Positions 42,793 through 50,925 of a stretch of DNA of 64,000 bases are shown piece by piece. The position numbers were made by a program, and so were the translations under genes. The stretch is from positions 7,673,786 through 7,737,785 of the forward strand of contig NZ_JAGIOO010000001.1 of NCBI RefSeq assembly GCF_017876755.1, in the 5' to 3' direction. The DNA is from Crossiella equi. GTDB lineage: Bacteria > Actinomycetota > Actinomycetes > Mycobacteriales > Pseudonocardiaceae. Under the pieces are notes generated by a model. The model ran no database searches, was not told the origin of the DNA, and saw nothing but the letters and a program-made list of their open reading frames with translations. Position 1 is the first letter of the stretch. Each line of letters opens with the position of its first letter.

Positions 42793-42999
42793 ATGCGTTG
42801 GGAAGGTCAGCGGGTTGATGCCGAGCAGCCCGCACTGCTGTCGCTGTCGGGGTTCGTGCGATCGGTCCGCACCCCGGGGTTCGCGGGCGTCACCTTCCAC
42901 GAGGTGCGGGCCAAGTCCGTGCTCAACCGCGTGCCCCCGGCCTCGCGCCTGCCGTTCGGGTGGACCGTCAACCCCTACCGGGGGTGTGCGCACGCGTGA
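42793..42999 (+). pseudogene. Radical SAM protein (Rv2578c family), 5' fragment cut by the integrated element
   Basis: 68 residues ending INPYRGCAHA-like (VNPYRGCAHA) followed by TGA. The family begins in this way and continues with ACVYCFARNSHTYLD, which is found 15.4 kb away at 58418. The break is in the CX3CX2C cluster motif, between the first and second cysteines. Joining 42793-42998 to 58420-59269 gives 1056 bp, exactly 352 codons in frame. The fragment cannot bind a cluster and is probably non-functional. Confidence 0.92.
42990..42998. other. attL core of the integrated element
   Basis: GCACGCGTG, shared with 58411-58419. Left of it is radical-SAM coding sequence, right of it element sequence starting AGCGTGCTTCC. 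The symmetric centre of the rebuilt attP places the crossover dinucleotide at TG (42997-42998). Confidence 0.85.
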
Positions 43000-43027
43000 G
43001 CGTGCTTCCTGCTGTTACCTTATCAGT

Positions 43028-44482
43028 ATGACGGCAACTCGCGCGGCGGTGTACGCCCGAATCTCGAAAGACGTTGTGGCCCTAGGGCTTGGCGTGGAGC
43101 GGCAGCGCGATGCCTGTCTGGGCTTGTGTGAGCAGCGTGGCTGGACCGTCAGCGAAAATTTGATCTTCACGGACAACGACGTGTCCGCCTCTGGTGCCCG
43201 CAGCAAGCGCGTCGCCTTCGCGTCACTGCTGGCGCGCGTTGAGGCGGGAGAGGTCGACGTGATCGTGGTGCACCACGTCGACCGGTTGGTGCGGCGCCTC
43301 GACGAGCTGGAGCGAATCATCGAGCTGTGCGAGCGGCAAGGCGTCAAGATCATTACCGTCACTGGTGATCTTGACTTGGCCACCGACGCCGGTCGGCTGA
43401 ACGCGCGGATCCTGGCATCGGTTGCTCGCGCTGAGGTTGAGCGCAAATCGGCGCGTCAGCGCGACGCGAACCGGCAAGCCGCTGCCATGGGAAAAGCTCA
43501 TTCCGCTCGGAGAGCATTTGGCTTCGCCGATGCGAATCATCTGCACCCCGTCGAATCGACCATCGTGGCCCAGATGTACGATCAGTTCAATTCCGGAGTC
43601 TCGCTCGGCGGCTTGGCGCGCTGGCTGAACGAGCAAGGAGTTTCCACCCCGTTGGGCAAGCAATGGAAGTACAACTCGGTTCGTTCGGTTCTGGCGAACC
43701 CACGCAATGCGGGACTCCGGGGTGTCCGTGAGCTTGTCGACACAGCGGTGGGCGGTAGCGGGCGACGGGCGCGTTGGCACACGATCACCGCAGAGTCGGC
43801 GGCTTGGCCGCCGATCGTCCCCCGCGAGGCGTGGGAAGCTGCCATGCGGGTTCTCCAGGATCCCGAGCGTAGGACGAACTACGTGGGCAATCGTCAGCAG
43901 TATCTGCTTTCAGGGCTTGCGATCTGTGCAGCGGACGGGTGCGGCCAGAAGATGGTGACCGGTCGCCGTGACAAAATCCGAACTCTGCGATGCCCCTCAT
44001 TGCGTCATGCGAATCGGCGTGCGGATTACCTTGAACAGTTCGTTGTAGACGTAATCCTGGAGCGCCTGCGCAAGCCCGACGCGATCGACCTGGTGCAGCC
44101 GCAGCCTGGCGGGGTCGACATCGCCGCGCTGCGTGACCGGTCGGCGCTCCTGCGGCGACGCCTGGCCGAGCTGGCGGAGGATTTCGGCGTAGGGGACCTC
44201 ACCCGCGCCGAGTATCGCGCCGCACGCGAGGCGGCCCACGCGAAGCTGGCCGAGCTTGACGCGACCTTGGCCGATCTGGGTCGGGTGGACGTGCTTGCGG
44301 GGTTCGTTGGTGTCGATCAAGATCCCGCTGTCGCTTGGGAGCGGGCAGGCCTGGAGATCCGGCGTGGCGTGATCAACGCGCTCGCCGAGATCAGCATCGG
44401 CCCCGGCCGGGCAGGCCGTCCAGGTCAGGGGCCTGACGCGGTGGTGGGCACGGTCAGTTTTGGGTGGAGGCGTCGTGGCTGA
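43028..44482 (+). CDS. int: Large serine recombinase (integrase of the element)
   Basis: 484 residues from ATG 43028. The resolvase catalytic domain has the nucleophile Ser13 (YARISKD), the conserved arginines in VHHVDRLVRRLDELE, and GDLDLATDAGRLNARIL; a recombinase domain follows (AFGFADANHLHPVESTIV, VRSVLANPRNAGLRGV). The zinc-ribbon region has CAADGCGQ and RCPS, then a coiled coil (residues about 360-420). It lies beside attL, as integrases do, and would integrate attP into the radical-SAM attB; excision needs a directionality factor. No strong ribosome site precedes the ATG. Confidence 0.93.
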   Translation: MTATRAAVYARISKDVVALGLGVERQRDACLGLCEQRGWTVSENLIFTDNDVSASGARSKRVAFASLLARVEAGEVDVIVVHHVDRLVRRLDELERIIELCERQGVKIITVTGDLDLATDAGRLNARILASVARAEVERKSARQRDANRQAAAMGKAHSARRAFGFADANHLHPVESTIVAQMYDQFNSGVSLGGLARWLNEQGVSTPLGKQWKYNSVRSVLANPRNAGLRGVRELVDTAVGGSGRRARWHTITAESAAWPPIVPREAWEAAMRVLQDPERRTNYVGNRQQYLLSGLAICAADGCGQKMVTGRRDKIRTLRCPSLRHANRRADYLEQFVVDVILERLRKPDAIDLVQPQPGGVDIAALRDRSALLRRRLAELAEDFGVGDLTRAEYRAAREAAHAKLAELDATLADLGRVDVLAGFVGVDQDPAVAWERAGLEIRRGVINALAEISIGPGRAGRPGQGPDAVVGTVSFGWRRRG

Positions 44483-44906
44483 GCAAATCGTCGTCGTGTG
44501 CCGTGGTCCGAAAGCCAAGCCGCACAAGCCTTTCAAGTTTCCGTTCGACCGTGACGGCAGCTCATGGACCTCGCTGACGCATGAGGTGTTCGGCGACCCG
44601 GACGGCGGCGCCCGAGCAATCGACAGTGCGCTTCACGCGGGTGTCCACCCGAAGCGGTTCGAAGGGCACCACGTCCGTGTTGATGCTGATGGTCAGCGCC
44701 AGTCACGGGTTCGCGGGGGCGTCCGGATGACCCGGCGCGGCTGGGAGCTGATCTGTGCACGTCACACCCGGGTGGGCGAAGGCATCTTCACATTCCGTGC
44801 CGTGACGCTCTCGCTGGTGCTCGATCAGTTGGCGGCCAACGGCATCGCCGAGATCGACGCGCATGAACTGCTCGATCTGGTGCGGCGGGTCGCGCACCGC
44901 AAGTGA
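44475..44906 (+). CDS. Hypothetical protein downstream of the integrase
   Basis: 143 residues from GTG 44475, with GGTGGAGG (44463-44470) upstream and an 8-bp overlap with the integrase stop. A basic N-terminus (VVCRGPKAKPHKPFKF) and a middle part with KRFEGHHVRVDADGQRQSR. I do not recognise the family. Tight coupling to the integrase makes it a candidate recombination directionality factor, but nothing in the sequence proves this. Confidence 0.65.
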   Translation: MAEQIVVVCRGPKAKPHKPFKFPFDRDGSSWTSLTHEVFGDPDGGARAIDSALHAGVHPKRFEGHHVRVDADGQRQSRVRGGVRMTRRGWELICARHTRVGEGIFTFRAVTLSLVLDQLAANGIAEIDAHELLDLVRRVAHRK

Positions 44907-45035
44907 CGATCGACATGTAGTTTGTTGTCGAGTCGCTTGCGGCTCCGCGTACGCCCGGCGATACGGCGCGGTCACGCTCCCTGCGAGGCAACGATTTCGC
45001 GGTTCGGGCTCTCTTCCGCACGGGAGTAGCCCAAA

Positions 45036-45281
45036 ATGAAGCATTCGCCGGAAGAGCTGTCCGCTCGCGGCAGACTCGCAAGATCCACAGCTATCAACGG
45101 CGCCGATCACCCGCGGACCCATGCCGCGCGCCAGCAGTGGCGGACCGCGCGGTGGCTTGCCGCCGTGACCGCCATCGCGGCCGAGGCACCGCCGTTGGAC
45201 ACCGAGACCCGGGCTCGCGTGCGCAGGCTGCTGGCGCCGGTGGTCGGCAAAGCCGACAGCCGATCGGAGGCCGTGGCATGA
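45036..45281 (+). CDS. Hypothetical 81-residue protein
   Basis: Starts MKHSPEELSARGRLARSTAI; helical, Arg- and Ala-rich, with a basic first half that could bind DNA. GGGAG lies about 12 bp before the ATG. Its stop overlaps the next ATG by 4 bp (ATGA), so it is coupled to the following gene. No family recognised. Confidence 0.6.
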   Translation: MKHSPEELSARGRLARSTAINGADHPRTHAARQQWRTARWLAAVTAIAAEAPPLDTETRARVRRLLAPVVGKADSRSEAVA

Positions 45282-45811
45282 AGATCCACATTGCCCGGCC
45301 GGAGATCGCTGCGATCGCCGACCTCGCCCGCCGCGAACGTCCGCGCGTTCGGCCGCTTGAGGACGTGCTTGCGGACGTTCTCGGCGCGGGCGCGAACTTC
45401 GAGCTGACCGAGGACGGCGCAGTGCTCATCGGCTTTGGTCCTGGACGCGGCGGCGCTCCCCGTGCGGTGGAACCGCCGCGCGAGTCGTCCCGGCTGGTTG
45501 CGCTGACCGCCGAGGCCGTGCGTGCCCACGCCGTCGGATCAGCGCAGCTGCTGGAGCAGCTGGCGATCGCGCCCGATCAGCCCGACTGGGCGGCTGTGGC
45601 CGCCCAGCTGGCCGACCGGGCCCGTGCGCGCGCCGCCGAGCTGGCCGCGCAGGCCGAGGCGGCCGAGCAACGCGAGCGGGCGGCGTGGAGCGGTCAGGCC
45701 GTGCACGCCGACCGGCGTGCGGCCCTGCTCCGCGAGCTGGCCGAGCTGGACAGCCCTGCCGCCACGGCCGAGCCCGACCTCCCACCCCGCCATGGCTGGT
45801 GGTCGCGGTGA
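45278..45811 (+). CDS. Hypothetical Ala-rich coiled-coil protein
   Basis: 177 residues. The N-terminal part (MKIHIARPEIAAIADLARRE) is followed by an ADVLGAGANFELTEDG segment and a long Ala/Arg/Glu helix (residues about 105-165) likely to form a coiled coil. No catalytic motif seen. Overlaps both neighbours by 4 bp, forming a three-gene coupled unit. Confidence 0.6.
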   Translation: MKIHIARPEIAAIADLARRERPRVRPLEDVLADVLGAGANFELTEDGAVLIGFGPGRGGAPRAVEPPRESSRLVALTAEAVRAHAVGSAQLLEQLAIAPDQPDWAAVAAQLADRARARAAELAAQAEAAEQRERAAWSGQAVHADRRAALLRELAELDSPAATAEPDLPPRHGWWSR

Positions 45812-46185
45812 GCACGCCGCGCTGGTGGCCCACGCTGGCGCGCCCGGCGACGGGGCCGCTTGACCGGGATCGCCAGCGCCGCGAGACGCTGGCTGCGGTC
45901 CGGCGGTTGTTCGCGCTGGTGGTCGAGGAGCACGGCGACGTCCGGCTGGTGCCCCGGCCGGAGTTCGCCTCGCTGCCCGGCATGCAGCGCGTCAGCGTGG
46001 TCGCGGGCATGGCGGCCTCCGTGCTCGGCGTGCTCGTCGTCCACCGACTGGGGCGTCCAGCGAGCCCGGAGGCGGTGCGGTGGGCGCTGGGCGAGCTTGA
46101 GCGCGAGGCCGAGAAGCTGCGGCGCGAGGCCGCCGCGCCCCACCATGCTCCGGTACGGGCGCGGCATCTCCGGCTCGTGCGATGA
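45808..46185 (+). CDS. Hypothetical protein with a central membrane-like segment
   Basis: 125 residues from GTG 45808, overlapping the previous stop. VVAGMAASVLGVLVVHRLG (about residues 65-85) is hydrophobic enough for a membrane helix, followed by a basic helix (ALGELEREAEKLRREAAAP). No family recognised. It is the last gene before the AT-rich repeat region. Confidence 0.6.
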   Translation: MSTPRWWPTLARPATGPLDRDRQRRETLAAVRRLFALVVEEHGDVRLVPRPEFASLPGMQRVSVVAGMAASVLGVLVVHRLGRPASPEAVRWALGELEREAEKLRREAAAPHHAPVRARHLRLVR

Positions 46186-46255
46186 ATGCATGTCCGTCGC
46201 GCAAATATGCATGTAAGTAATGCATGTTGACGATGCATTTGTAACGCTTCTGCAT
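46186..46255. repeat. ATGCAT iteron-like repeats in AT-rich DNA
   Basis: ATGCAT occurs at 46186, 46207, 46220 and 46233, plus TGCAT at 46251. Three units (ATGCATGTAAGTA, ATGCATGTTGACG, ATGCATTTGTAAC) follow each other at an exact 13-bp period. The stretch is markedly AT-rich for this genome. Confidence 0.8.
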
Positions 46256-46292
46256 CGTGCTGGTGGTTATTCTCGGCAGTCCGTGCCGCGAT

Positions 46293-46362
46293 ATGCCCCT
46301 GACCTGCTGAAATTTGACTAGCCGAATTCAGTTCGGCTAGTCATTACCGCAGGTCAGGGCAT
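46293..46362. repeat. Nested inverted repeats, candidate origin or single-strand structure
   Basis: Inner arms TGACTAGCCGAA (46315-46326) and TTCGGCTAGTCA (46332-46343) are perfect 12-bp complements; outer arms ATGCCCCTGACCTGC (46293-46307) and GCAGGTCAGGGCAT (46349-46362) match except for one extra C. No T-tract follows. The structure fits a replication or transfer origin better than a terminator. Confidence 0.75.
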
Positions 46363-46425
46363 TATCGCGCTTGTGTCACGTCGCTAAGACCCGTAATTTC
46401 GTACTCGACCGAACGGAGTTCAGTA

Positions 46426-46620
46426 ATGGCTCGTCGATATACCACCGCCGACCCCGATCGAATCTCCGAGCAGCGTCGCAACGCGGTCAGGGCTCGCTGG
46501 GCACGACTCGATTCCGAGCAGCGGCGCGAAGCCACGCGGCCCGCGCGCCAGGCATCAGCAGCTCGCGCTGTCCGGGTTCGGGAGCTGCTCGCCGAGATTG
46601 ACGGCACGTCAGCGGCCTGA
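46426..46620 (+). CDS. Small basic protein, putative DNA-binding
   Basis: 64 residues (MARRYTTADPDRISEQRRNA start), rich in Arg and Ala with a helical middle (ARWARLDSEQRREATRPARQ). GGAG lies 9 bp before the ATG. Size, charge and position beside a repeat region suit an excisionase-like or replication accessory protein; no homology is recognised. Confidence 0.6.
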   Translation: MARRYTTADPDRISEQRRNAVRARWARLDSEQRREATRPARQASAARAVRVRELLAEIDGTSAA

Positions 46621-46629
46621 AAAGCAAAA

Positions 46630-46674
46630 CCCGCCCCCGGGGTCCCGGTGTTACCAGCACCGGGCGGGGGCGGG
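46630..46674 (+). terminator. Long GC hairpin after the small basic gene
   Basis: CCCGCCCCCG (46630-46639) pairs with CGGGGGCGGG (46665-46674) and, inside it, CCCGGTG (46644-46650) pairs with CACCGGG (46658-46664); four unpaired bases on the left. It starts 10 bp after the stop. Confidence 0.75.
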
Positions 46675-46741
46675 CCTGAAAGCGAACGTCGACCAAGAGC
46701 GAACACCTTCGCGTTGAATTCTAGCCGCCGTTAGCGCGGCT

Positions 46742-46772
46742 TTCCAATCTCGCGAAGTGGTTCAGATTGGAA
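46742..46772. promoter_or_regulatory. Inverted repeat just before the primase gene
   Basis: TTCCAATCT (46742-46750) and AGATTGGAA (46764-46772) are perfect 9-bp arms with a 13-bp spacer, ending 8 bp before ATG 46781. It is a likely operator for control of primase expression. Confidence 0.6.
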
Positions 46773-46780
46773 CTACTTCC

Positions 46781-49561
46781 ATGCTAGCGCAAGCCCTTGA
46801 CCAGGACAAACCGCTTCAGGCATACCCCGAAGACCTCGCCGCCTACGTGCACGCCCGCTTCGGTGTGCACGAGCTGGGTGGCCTCCACGTTGGCGTCACC
46901 GCGATCCGCCACGGCGGCCAAGTCGAGAATCGGTCCGTCCCCGCGGACGACATCGATGCGATCATCCGCGCCGTCGCCGCACTCGACGCCGATGAGACCA
47001 CGGCGGGCGTGTTCCTCGCCCAAGCGCTCGCGGACCGGCCGCTCACCAGCGGGCGCTACCGGGCTGTCGATGCGAGGGCACTGACGCACTTGTGGGCCGA
47101 GATCGACTTCGGCAAGCTTGACGCGCCGCCCACCGCGAAGGACGCGATGCGTGTGATCGACGCGATCGGCTTGCAGCCGACGTTGATCAAGAACACCGGC
47201 CATGGCCTGCACGTCGAGTTCGCCTTGGCTGAGCCGTGGCGCCTGGACACCGACGCCGACCGCCGCGAGGCTGCCGACCTGGAGCGCGACCTCGTCCGCA
47301 CGCTGGCCCTGCGCGCCCGCGAGGCGGGCCTGTGGGAGGTGGACCGCGTCGGCGACCTTGCGCGGATCATGCGCGTGGTCGGCACGACGAACCGTAAGGA
47401 CCTGGCCAGCCCCAAGTCGGTCGCCATCCTGCTGCACGAACCGAATCGCGCCTACGAGCCGTCGGAGATCCGCGCCGCGCTGGTTGATCGCTCGTTCCTG
47501 GATGCGGCCGACCAGCGCGGGGGCGTCACGGATGGGCAGCAGCGCGCCATGCTGGCCCGGATCGACCTGCGCCGGGCCTGGTCCGAGGCTCAGCGGGGCG
47601 GGGCGCAGGAGCTGCTGAGCCTGCTAGAGGAGGCGGATCCGAGCAGTCGCCTTCTTGGGCTATGGCGCGAAGCCGCCGCGCCCGGCGTGGATGACTCCAG
47701 GGAAGACCTCAAGCTCGGCAATTCCGCGTTCGCGCTTTTCAGGTCCGCTGGGGAGGACGAGGCCCTGCACAAGGCCGCTCTCGTGATCATGAGCAACCGC
47801 ATCCGCACCAACCGCAAGACCGACAAGGTCGATCCGGCCCGGCGGGTCGATTACCTGGCGCGGACGCTGGCGCGGATCGCCAAGCCGCGCACCGGCTGCG
47901 CGGAGCCGATGCCCCTGGTGGTGTTGCAGGCGAAGGCGGCCACGCTCGCGGAACCTCCGTTCGCGGAGGACACCGGCGAGCGGGAGAGCCCCGCTCTGGC
48001 CGCCCCGGAGACCAGCGAGCCGATCGACTTCAGCCGGTCCGAGCGCTGGGACTACAGCCACGAGGGCAACGCCGCCCGGTTCGTCGCCGTGCACGGCACC
48101 GGCACCGTGGCGTGGGTGCCCGGTCTGAACGTCACCCGCACCTGGCGTGGCAACGTCTGGGCCACCGACACCGGCACCCACCTGCACGCTCTGTGGAGCC
48201 ATGTCACCAAGCTGATGCGCGTGCAGGCTGACGCCGAGCTGAAGGCCGCGCAGGACGCCGTAGCTGTCGATCAGGACGACCAGGATGCCAAGGCCGCCTT
48301 GAAGCGCGCTCAGAAGTTCGACGCCTGGGCCACCAAGAGCCGCATGGGCTCCGACGTGAAGTACACGGTGACGGCCGTGCGCGCCCTGCCCGGCGTCGAG
48401 GTCCCGGCCGGGCTGTGGGATTCGAACCCGCGCTTGCTCAACGTCGGCAATGGCACGCTGGAGATCGACTACGACGGCACGCCAACCCTGCGTGAGCACC
48501 GCGCGGCCGACAGAATCACCCAGCAGTCCGGCACCGCGTACGACCCGGACGCGACGGCTCCTAGCTGGGAAAAGTTCCTCGGCGAAGCCATCCCTGATGC
48601 AGGTGTCCGCCGTGTCTTCCAGGCACTGGCAGGGCTCAGCCTTCTCGGTGACAACGCAGAGCACGTGTTCGGGTTCTTGATCGGCCCCACGCGCTCCGGC
48701 AAGACCGTCGCACTGGAAACGCTGGGCAAGATCCTGGACAGCCCCGAGGACCCCGCCCTTGGCTACAGCGGGGCCTTCGAGCTGTCCGTCCTGCGCCCCA
48801 AGCGCGAGAGCGGCGGCAACCCGCAGCTCGTCCGGCTGCTGGATCGCCGCATGGTGTGGACCGCCGAGACTGCTGACGGGTTGCCGCTCAATGCTGACCA
48901 GCTCAAGCGCTTTAGCGGCGGTGACCGGATCGCCGTGCGCGACAACTACGCCCGTTCTGGAAGTGTTCAAGACCGGGCGCCGAAGTTTGTGCCCTGGGCC
49001 GCCGCGAACAAGCCGCCGCAGATCGAGGGGGCGGACGCGGCACTGGCGGAGCGGATCATCGCGATCCCGTTCCCGAACACCCGGCCCGCCGACCGGCGAG
49101 AGACACGGCTGGCCGAACGGATCGCCCGCGAGGAAAGCTCCGGGGTCCTGAACTGGGCGCTGGCCGGACTCAAGGACGTCATCGCGAACCCGCAGATCCT
49201 GCGCTCCGAACTGCCCAAGCCATGCAGGCGCGCCCGGGACGAAATGCTCGCTGAGGTCGACCCGGTCCGGCGCTGGCTGGCCGAGGCCACCGAGCCCTGC
49301 GACTGCGAGAACGGCCACTGCTGCGTCACCAACCCAGCAGCTTGGGGGGCGTTCAGGGCCGCGATGGACGACCAGCGTGAACGGGGAATCACGCAGAACT
49401 CGTTCAGCCGAGGCCTCAAGGACGCAGGTCACCCGGCCACGGTGGTCAAGATCGACGGGCGGACGGTCAAGGTCCGGCGCGGGCTGCGTCTCACCGACGA
49501 GTACCGCGCGGAGCTCGCGCGACGGACGGCCGAGGATGAACGCGGAGCGGTCCGCATCTGA
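46781..49561 (+). CDS. AEP primase-SF3 helicase replication protein (P4/D5 type)
   Basis: 926 residues from ATG 46781; a GTG at 46757 lies inside the inverted repeat and is less likely. The N-terminal archaeo-eukaryotic primase domain has WAEIDFGK (acidic motif, about 105-112), the histidine motif TGHGLHVEF (139-147) and LARIMRVVGTTNRK (193-206). A middle linker has an Asp/Lys-rich helix. The C-terminal helicase has Walker A GPTRSGKT (about 635-642), VWTAETADG as Walker B region and AANKPPQI as motif C. It should prime and unwind at the origin of the element after excision. Confidence 0.9.
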   Translation: MLAQALDQDKPLQAYPEDLAAYVHARFGVHELGGLHVGVTAIRHGGQVENRSVPADDIDAIIRAVAALDADETTAGVFLAQALADRPLTSGRYRAVDARALTHLWAEIDFGKLDAPPTAKDAMRVIDAIGLQPTLIKNTGHGLHVEFALAEPWRLDTDADRREAADLERDLVRTLALRAREAGLWEVDRVGDLARIMRVVGTTNRKDLASPKSVAILLHEPNRAYEPSEIRAALVDRSFLDAADQRGGVTDGQQRAMLARIDLRRAWSEAQRGGAQELLSLLEEADPSSRLLGLWREAAAPGVDDSREDLKLGNSAFALFRSAGEDEALHKAALVIMSNRIRTNRKTDKVDPARRVDYLARTLARIAKPRTGCAEPMPLVVLQAKAATLAEPPFAEDTGERESPALAAPETSEPIDFSRSERWDYSHEGNAARFVAVHGTGTVAWVPGLNVTRTWRGNVWATDTGTHLHALWSHVTKLMRVQADAELKAAQDAVAVDQDDQDAKAALKRAQKFDAWATKSRMGSDVKYTVTAVRALPGVEVPAGLWDSNPRLLNVGNGTLEIDYDGTPTLREHRAADRITQQSGTAYDPDATAPSWEKFLGEAIPDAGVRRVFQALAGLSLLGDNAEHVFGFLIGPTRSGKTVALETLGKILDSPEDPALGYSGAFELSVLRPKRESGGNPQLVRLLDRRMVWTAETADGLPLNADQLKRFSGGDRIAVRDNYARSGSVQDRAPKFVPWAAANKPPQIEGADAALAERIIAIPFPNTRPADRRETRLAERIAREESSGVLNWALAGLKDVIANPQILRSELPKPCRRARDEMLAEVDPVRRWLAEATEPCDCENGHCCVTNPAAWGAFRAAMDDQRERGITQNSFSRGLKDAGHPATVVKIDGRTVKVRRGLRLTDEYRAELARRTAEDERGAVRI

Positions 49562-49580
49562 TCTCCCGCGCGACCTGACA

Positions 49581-49612
49581 CGAGGGTGGCACCCACCACG
49601 GTGCCACCCTCG
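49581..49612 (+). terminator. Hairpin after the primase-helicase gene
   Basis: CGAGGGTGGCACC (49581-49593) pairs perfectly with GGTGCCACCCTCG (49600-49612), 6-nt loop, 20 bp after the stop. No T-tract. Confidence 0.75.
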
Positions 49613-49626
49613 CTGGCGTCCGGGGC

Positions 49627-49905
49627 GGTTACGGTTTTCGGCCCTGGTTACGCATCTGCCACGCGATGCGTAACCACCCATCCGCCCTGTTCAGGCAGGG
49701 TCTAGTGGGCCTCGGGTTACGGAGTTACGGATTTTTTCTCGGAAACTCCGTAGAAGGGGAAACTGACTGACGGTGTCCCTTTGTCTTCCGTAGAGGGGAC
49801 TTCCCGTGAAAATGCGTAACCGTAACCCGGCATGGGTCGCGAGGCTCTGGCCAGCGTGAACGTGCCGAAAAACCGGTTACGCATCTGCGTGCCCGATGCG
49901 TAACC
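49627..49905. repeat. GGTTACG repeat region, candidate origin
   Basis: Two copies of the inverted repeat GGTTACGCAT/ATGCGTAACC (49646-49675, spacer 10; 49875-49905, spacer 11), single ATGCGTAACC at 49812-49821, overlapping CGTAACC at 49821-49827, GGTTACGG at 49627 and 49715, and AGTTACGG at 49723. In between are two TCCGTAGA(A)GGGGA direct repeats (49747 and 49787 regions) and a T6 run at 49732-49737. No gene is seen in this 459-bp gap (49562-50019). Confidence 0.85.
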
Positions 49906-50019
49906 GCCACCCTGCCCCGATCGACAAGCCGACATCACCCCGGCGCGGGAACCCTTGCGCCCCAACGGCTTCGGCGCGCCTGCCGCACGCGCCCCGTGGC
50001 GTGACGCACGCTGGGCGGC

Positions 50020-50589
50020 GTGAACACCCCATCGCGCGCACGCGGAACGGACTCCGCGCCCGGCGGCAACACCCCATCGCGCGCGCGACCCGGCGAGGTC
50101 GGTCCGGATGAGCGCGCCCGGCTGCGGGCCAGCTTCGGCCGCGCGTTGTGGGGCGCTCGTGCGCAGGCCGGGCTGAGTCAGGCCGCGCTGTGCGCGGCGG
50201 CCGGGGTTGGTCCGCGCCAGGTTGCCAAGTTGGAGGCCGGGGCCGTGCGGCCCTCGGATGCGATGTGCCGCCGCTTGGCGGCGGTGCTGCGCGCCAGCTG
50301 CGACGACGTGACCCGGGCCGAACTGGCACTGGAGCTGATGGCGGCGGCGGGCGGCTCCCTGCGAATCTGGCGCCGCCGCCGTCCGCTGCGGCGCCGGGTC
50401 CAGCTTGCCGAGGCCGCAGCCGCGGAGCGCTTGCGGAGCCGTGCGGAGGCTGCGGCCGAGCGAGAGCGGGCCGAGGCGCTGGAGCTGTGGACACTGCTGA
50501 ACGAGGTGCCGCCGCCCGCGCCGTCGCGACAAAACCCCACCTTGCTGCCCTCAGGGCGCAGGGTCCAGATTCGTCGAAGGAGTGCGTGA
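50020..50589 (+). CDS. XRE-type HTH regulator of the element
   Basis: 189 residues from GTG 50020. The HTH spans about residues 33-85 ([40 protein letters not shown]). A basic, helical C-terminal part ([20 protein letters not shown]) may mediate oligomerisation. The first 25 codons contain a near-duplicate of a 16-bp segment (ACACCCCATCGCGCGC), so the true start may be further in. It is next to the GGTTACG array and may bind it. Confidence 0.75.
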
Positions 50590-50825
50590 TGTTCGGACCA
50601 GGCCGCCCGGCAGGGTTGGAGTACAAGACCTCCAGCTTGGCCGGTCTGGACATCGAGACGAAGTCAGCGGCCCCTGCGGCGCGCTGCGTGGAGTGCGGTG
50701 CCAGCACGGCCGACAGCGCCAGCTCGGAGCTGTGCCGCGCGTGCGTGGATGAGCTGCTGGCCGATCTGGGCCGGGTGCTGCGCGAGACGGCGCCGGGTGG
50801 CGGCCAGCGAATGCGTTGGTGGTGA
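50589..50825 (+). CDS. Small protein with two CXXC pairs
   Basis: 78 residues; its ATG overlaps the previous stop (TGATG). The middle has [20 protein letters not shown] then AC, a CxxC-x14-CxxC zinc-ribbon arrangement. Likely a small nucleic-acid or protein-binding factor made with the HTH regulator. No family assigned. Confidence 0.65.
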
Positions 50826-50872
50826 GCGCGAGGGAGGCGTGATGTGATCGTGACAACCGATCAGCTGTGCCG

Positions 50873-50914
50873 CATTCTGGAGTCGGATAACTTTGCTTAT
50901 CCGACTCCAGAATG
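50873..50914. repeat. 18-6-18 perfect inverted repeat before the tyrosine recombinase gene
   Basis: CATTCTGGAGTCGGATAA (50873-50890), spacer CTTTGC, then the exact reverse complement (50897-50914), ending 11 bp before the ATG at 50926. The geometry, inverted arms around a 6-bp asymmetric centre, is that of a tyrosine-recombinase core site; it could also be a transcript hairpin. Confidence 0.85.
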
Positions 50915-50925
50915 GGGCTCTCGAC

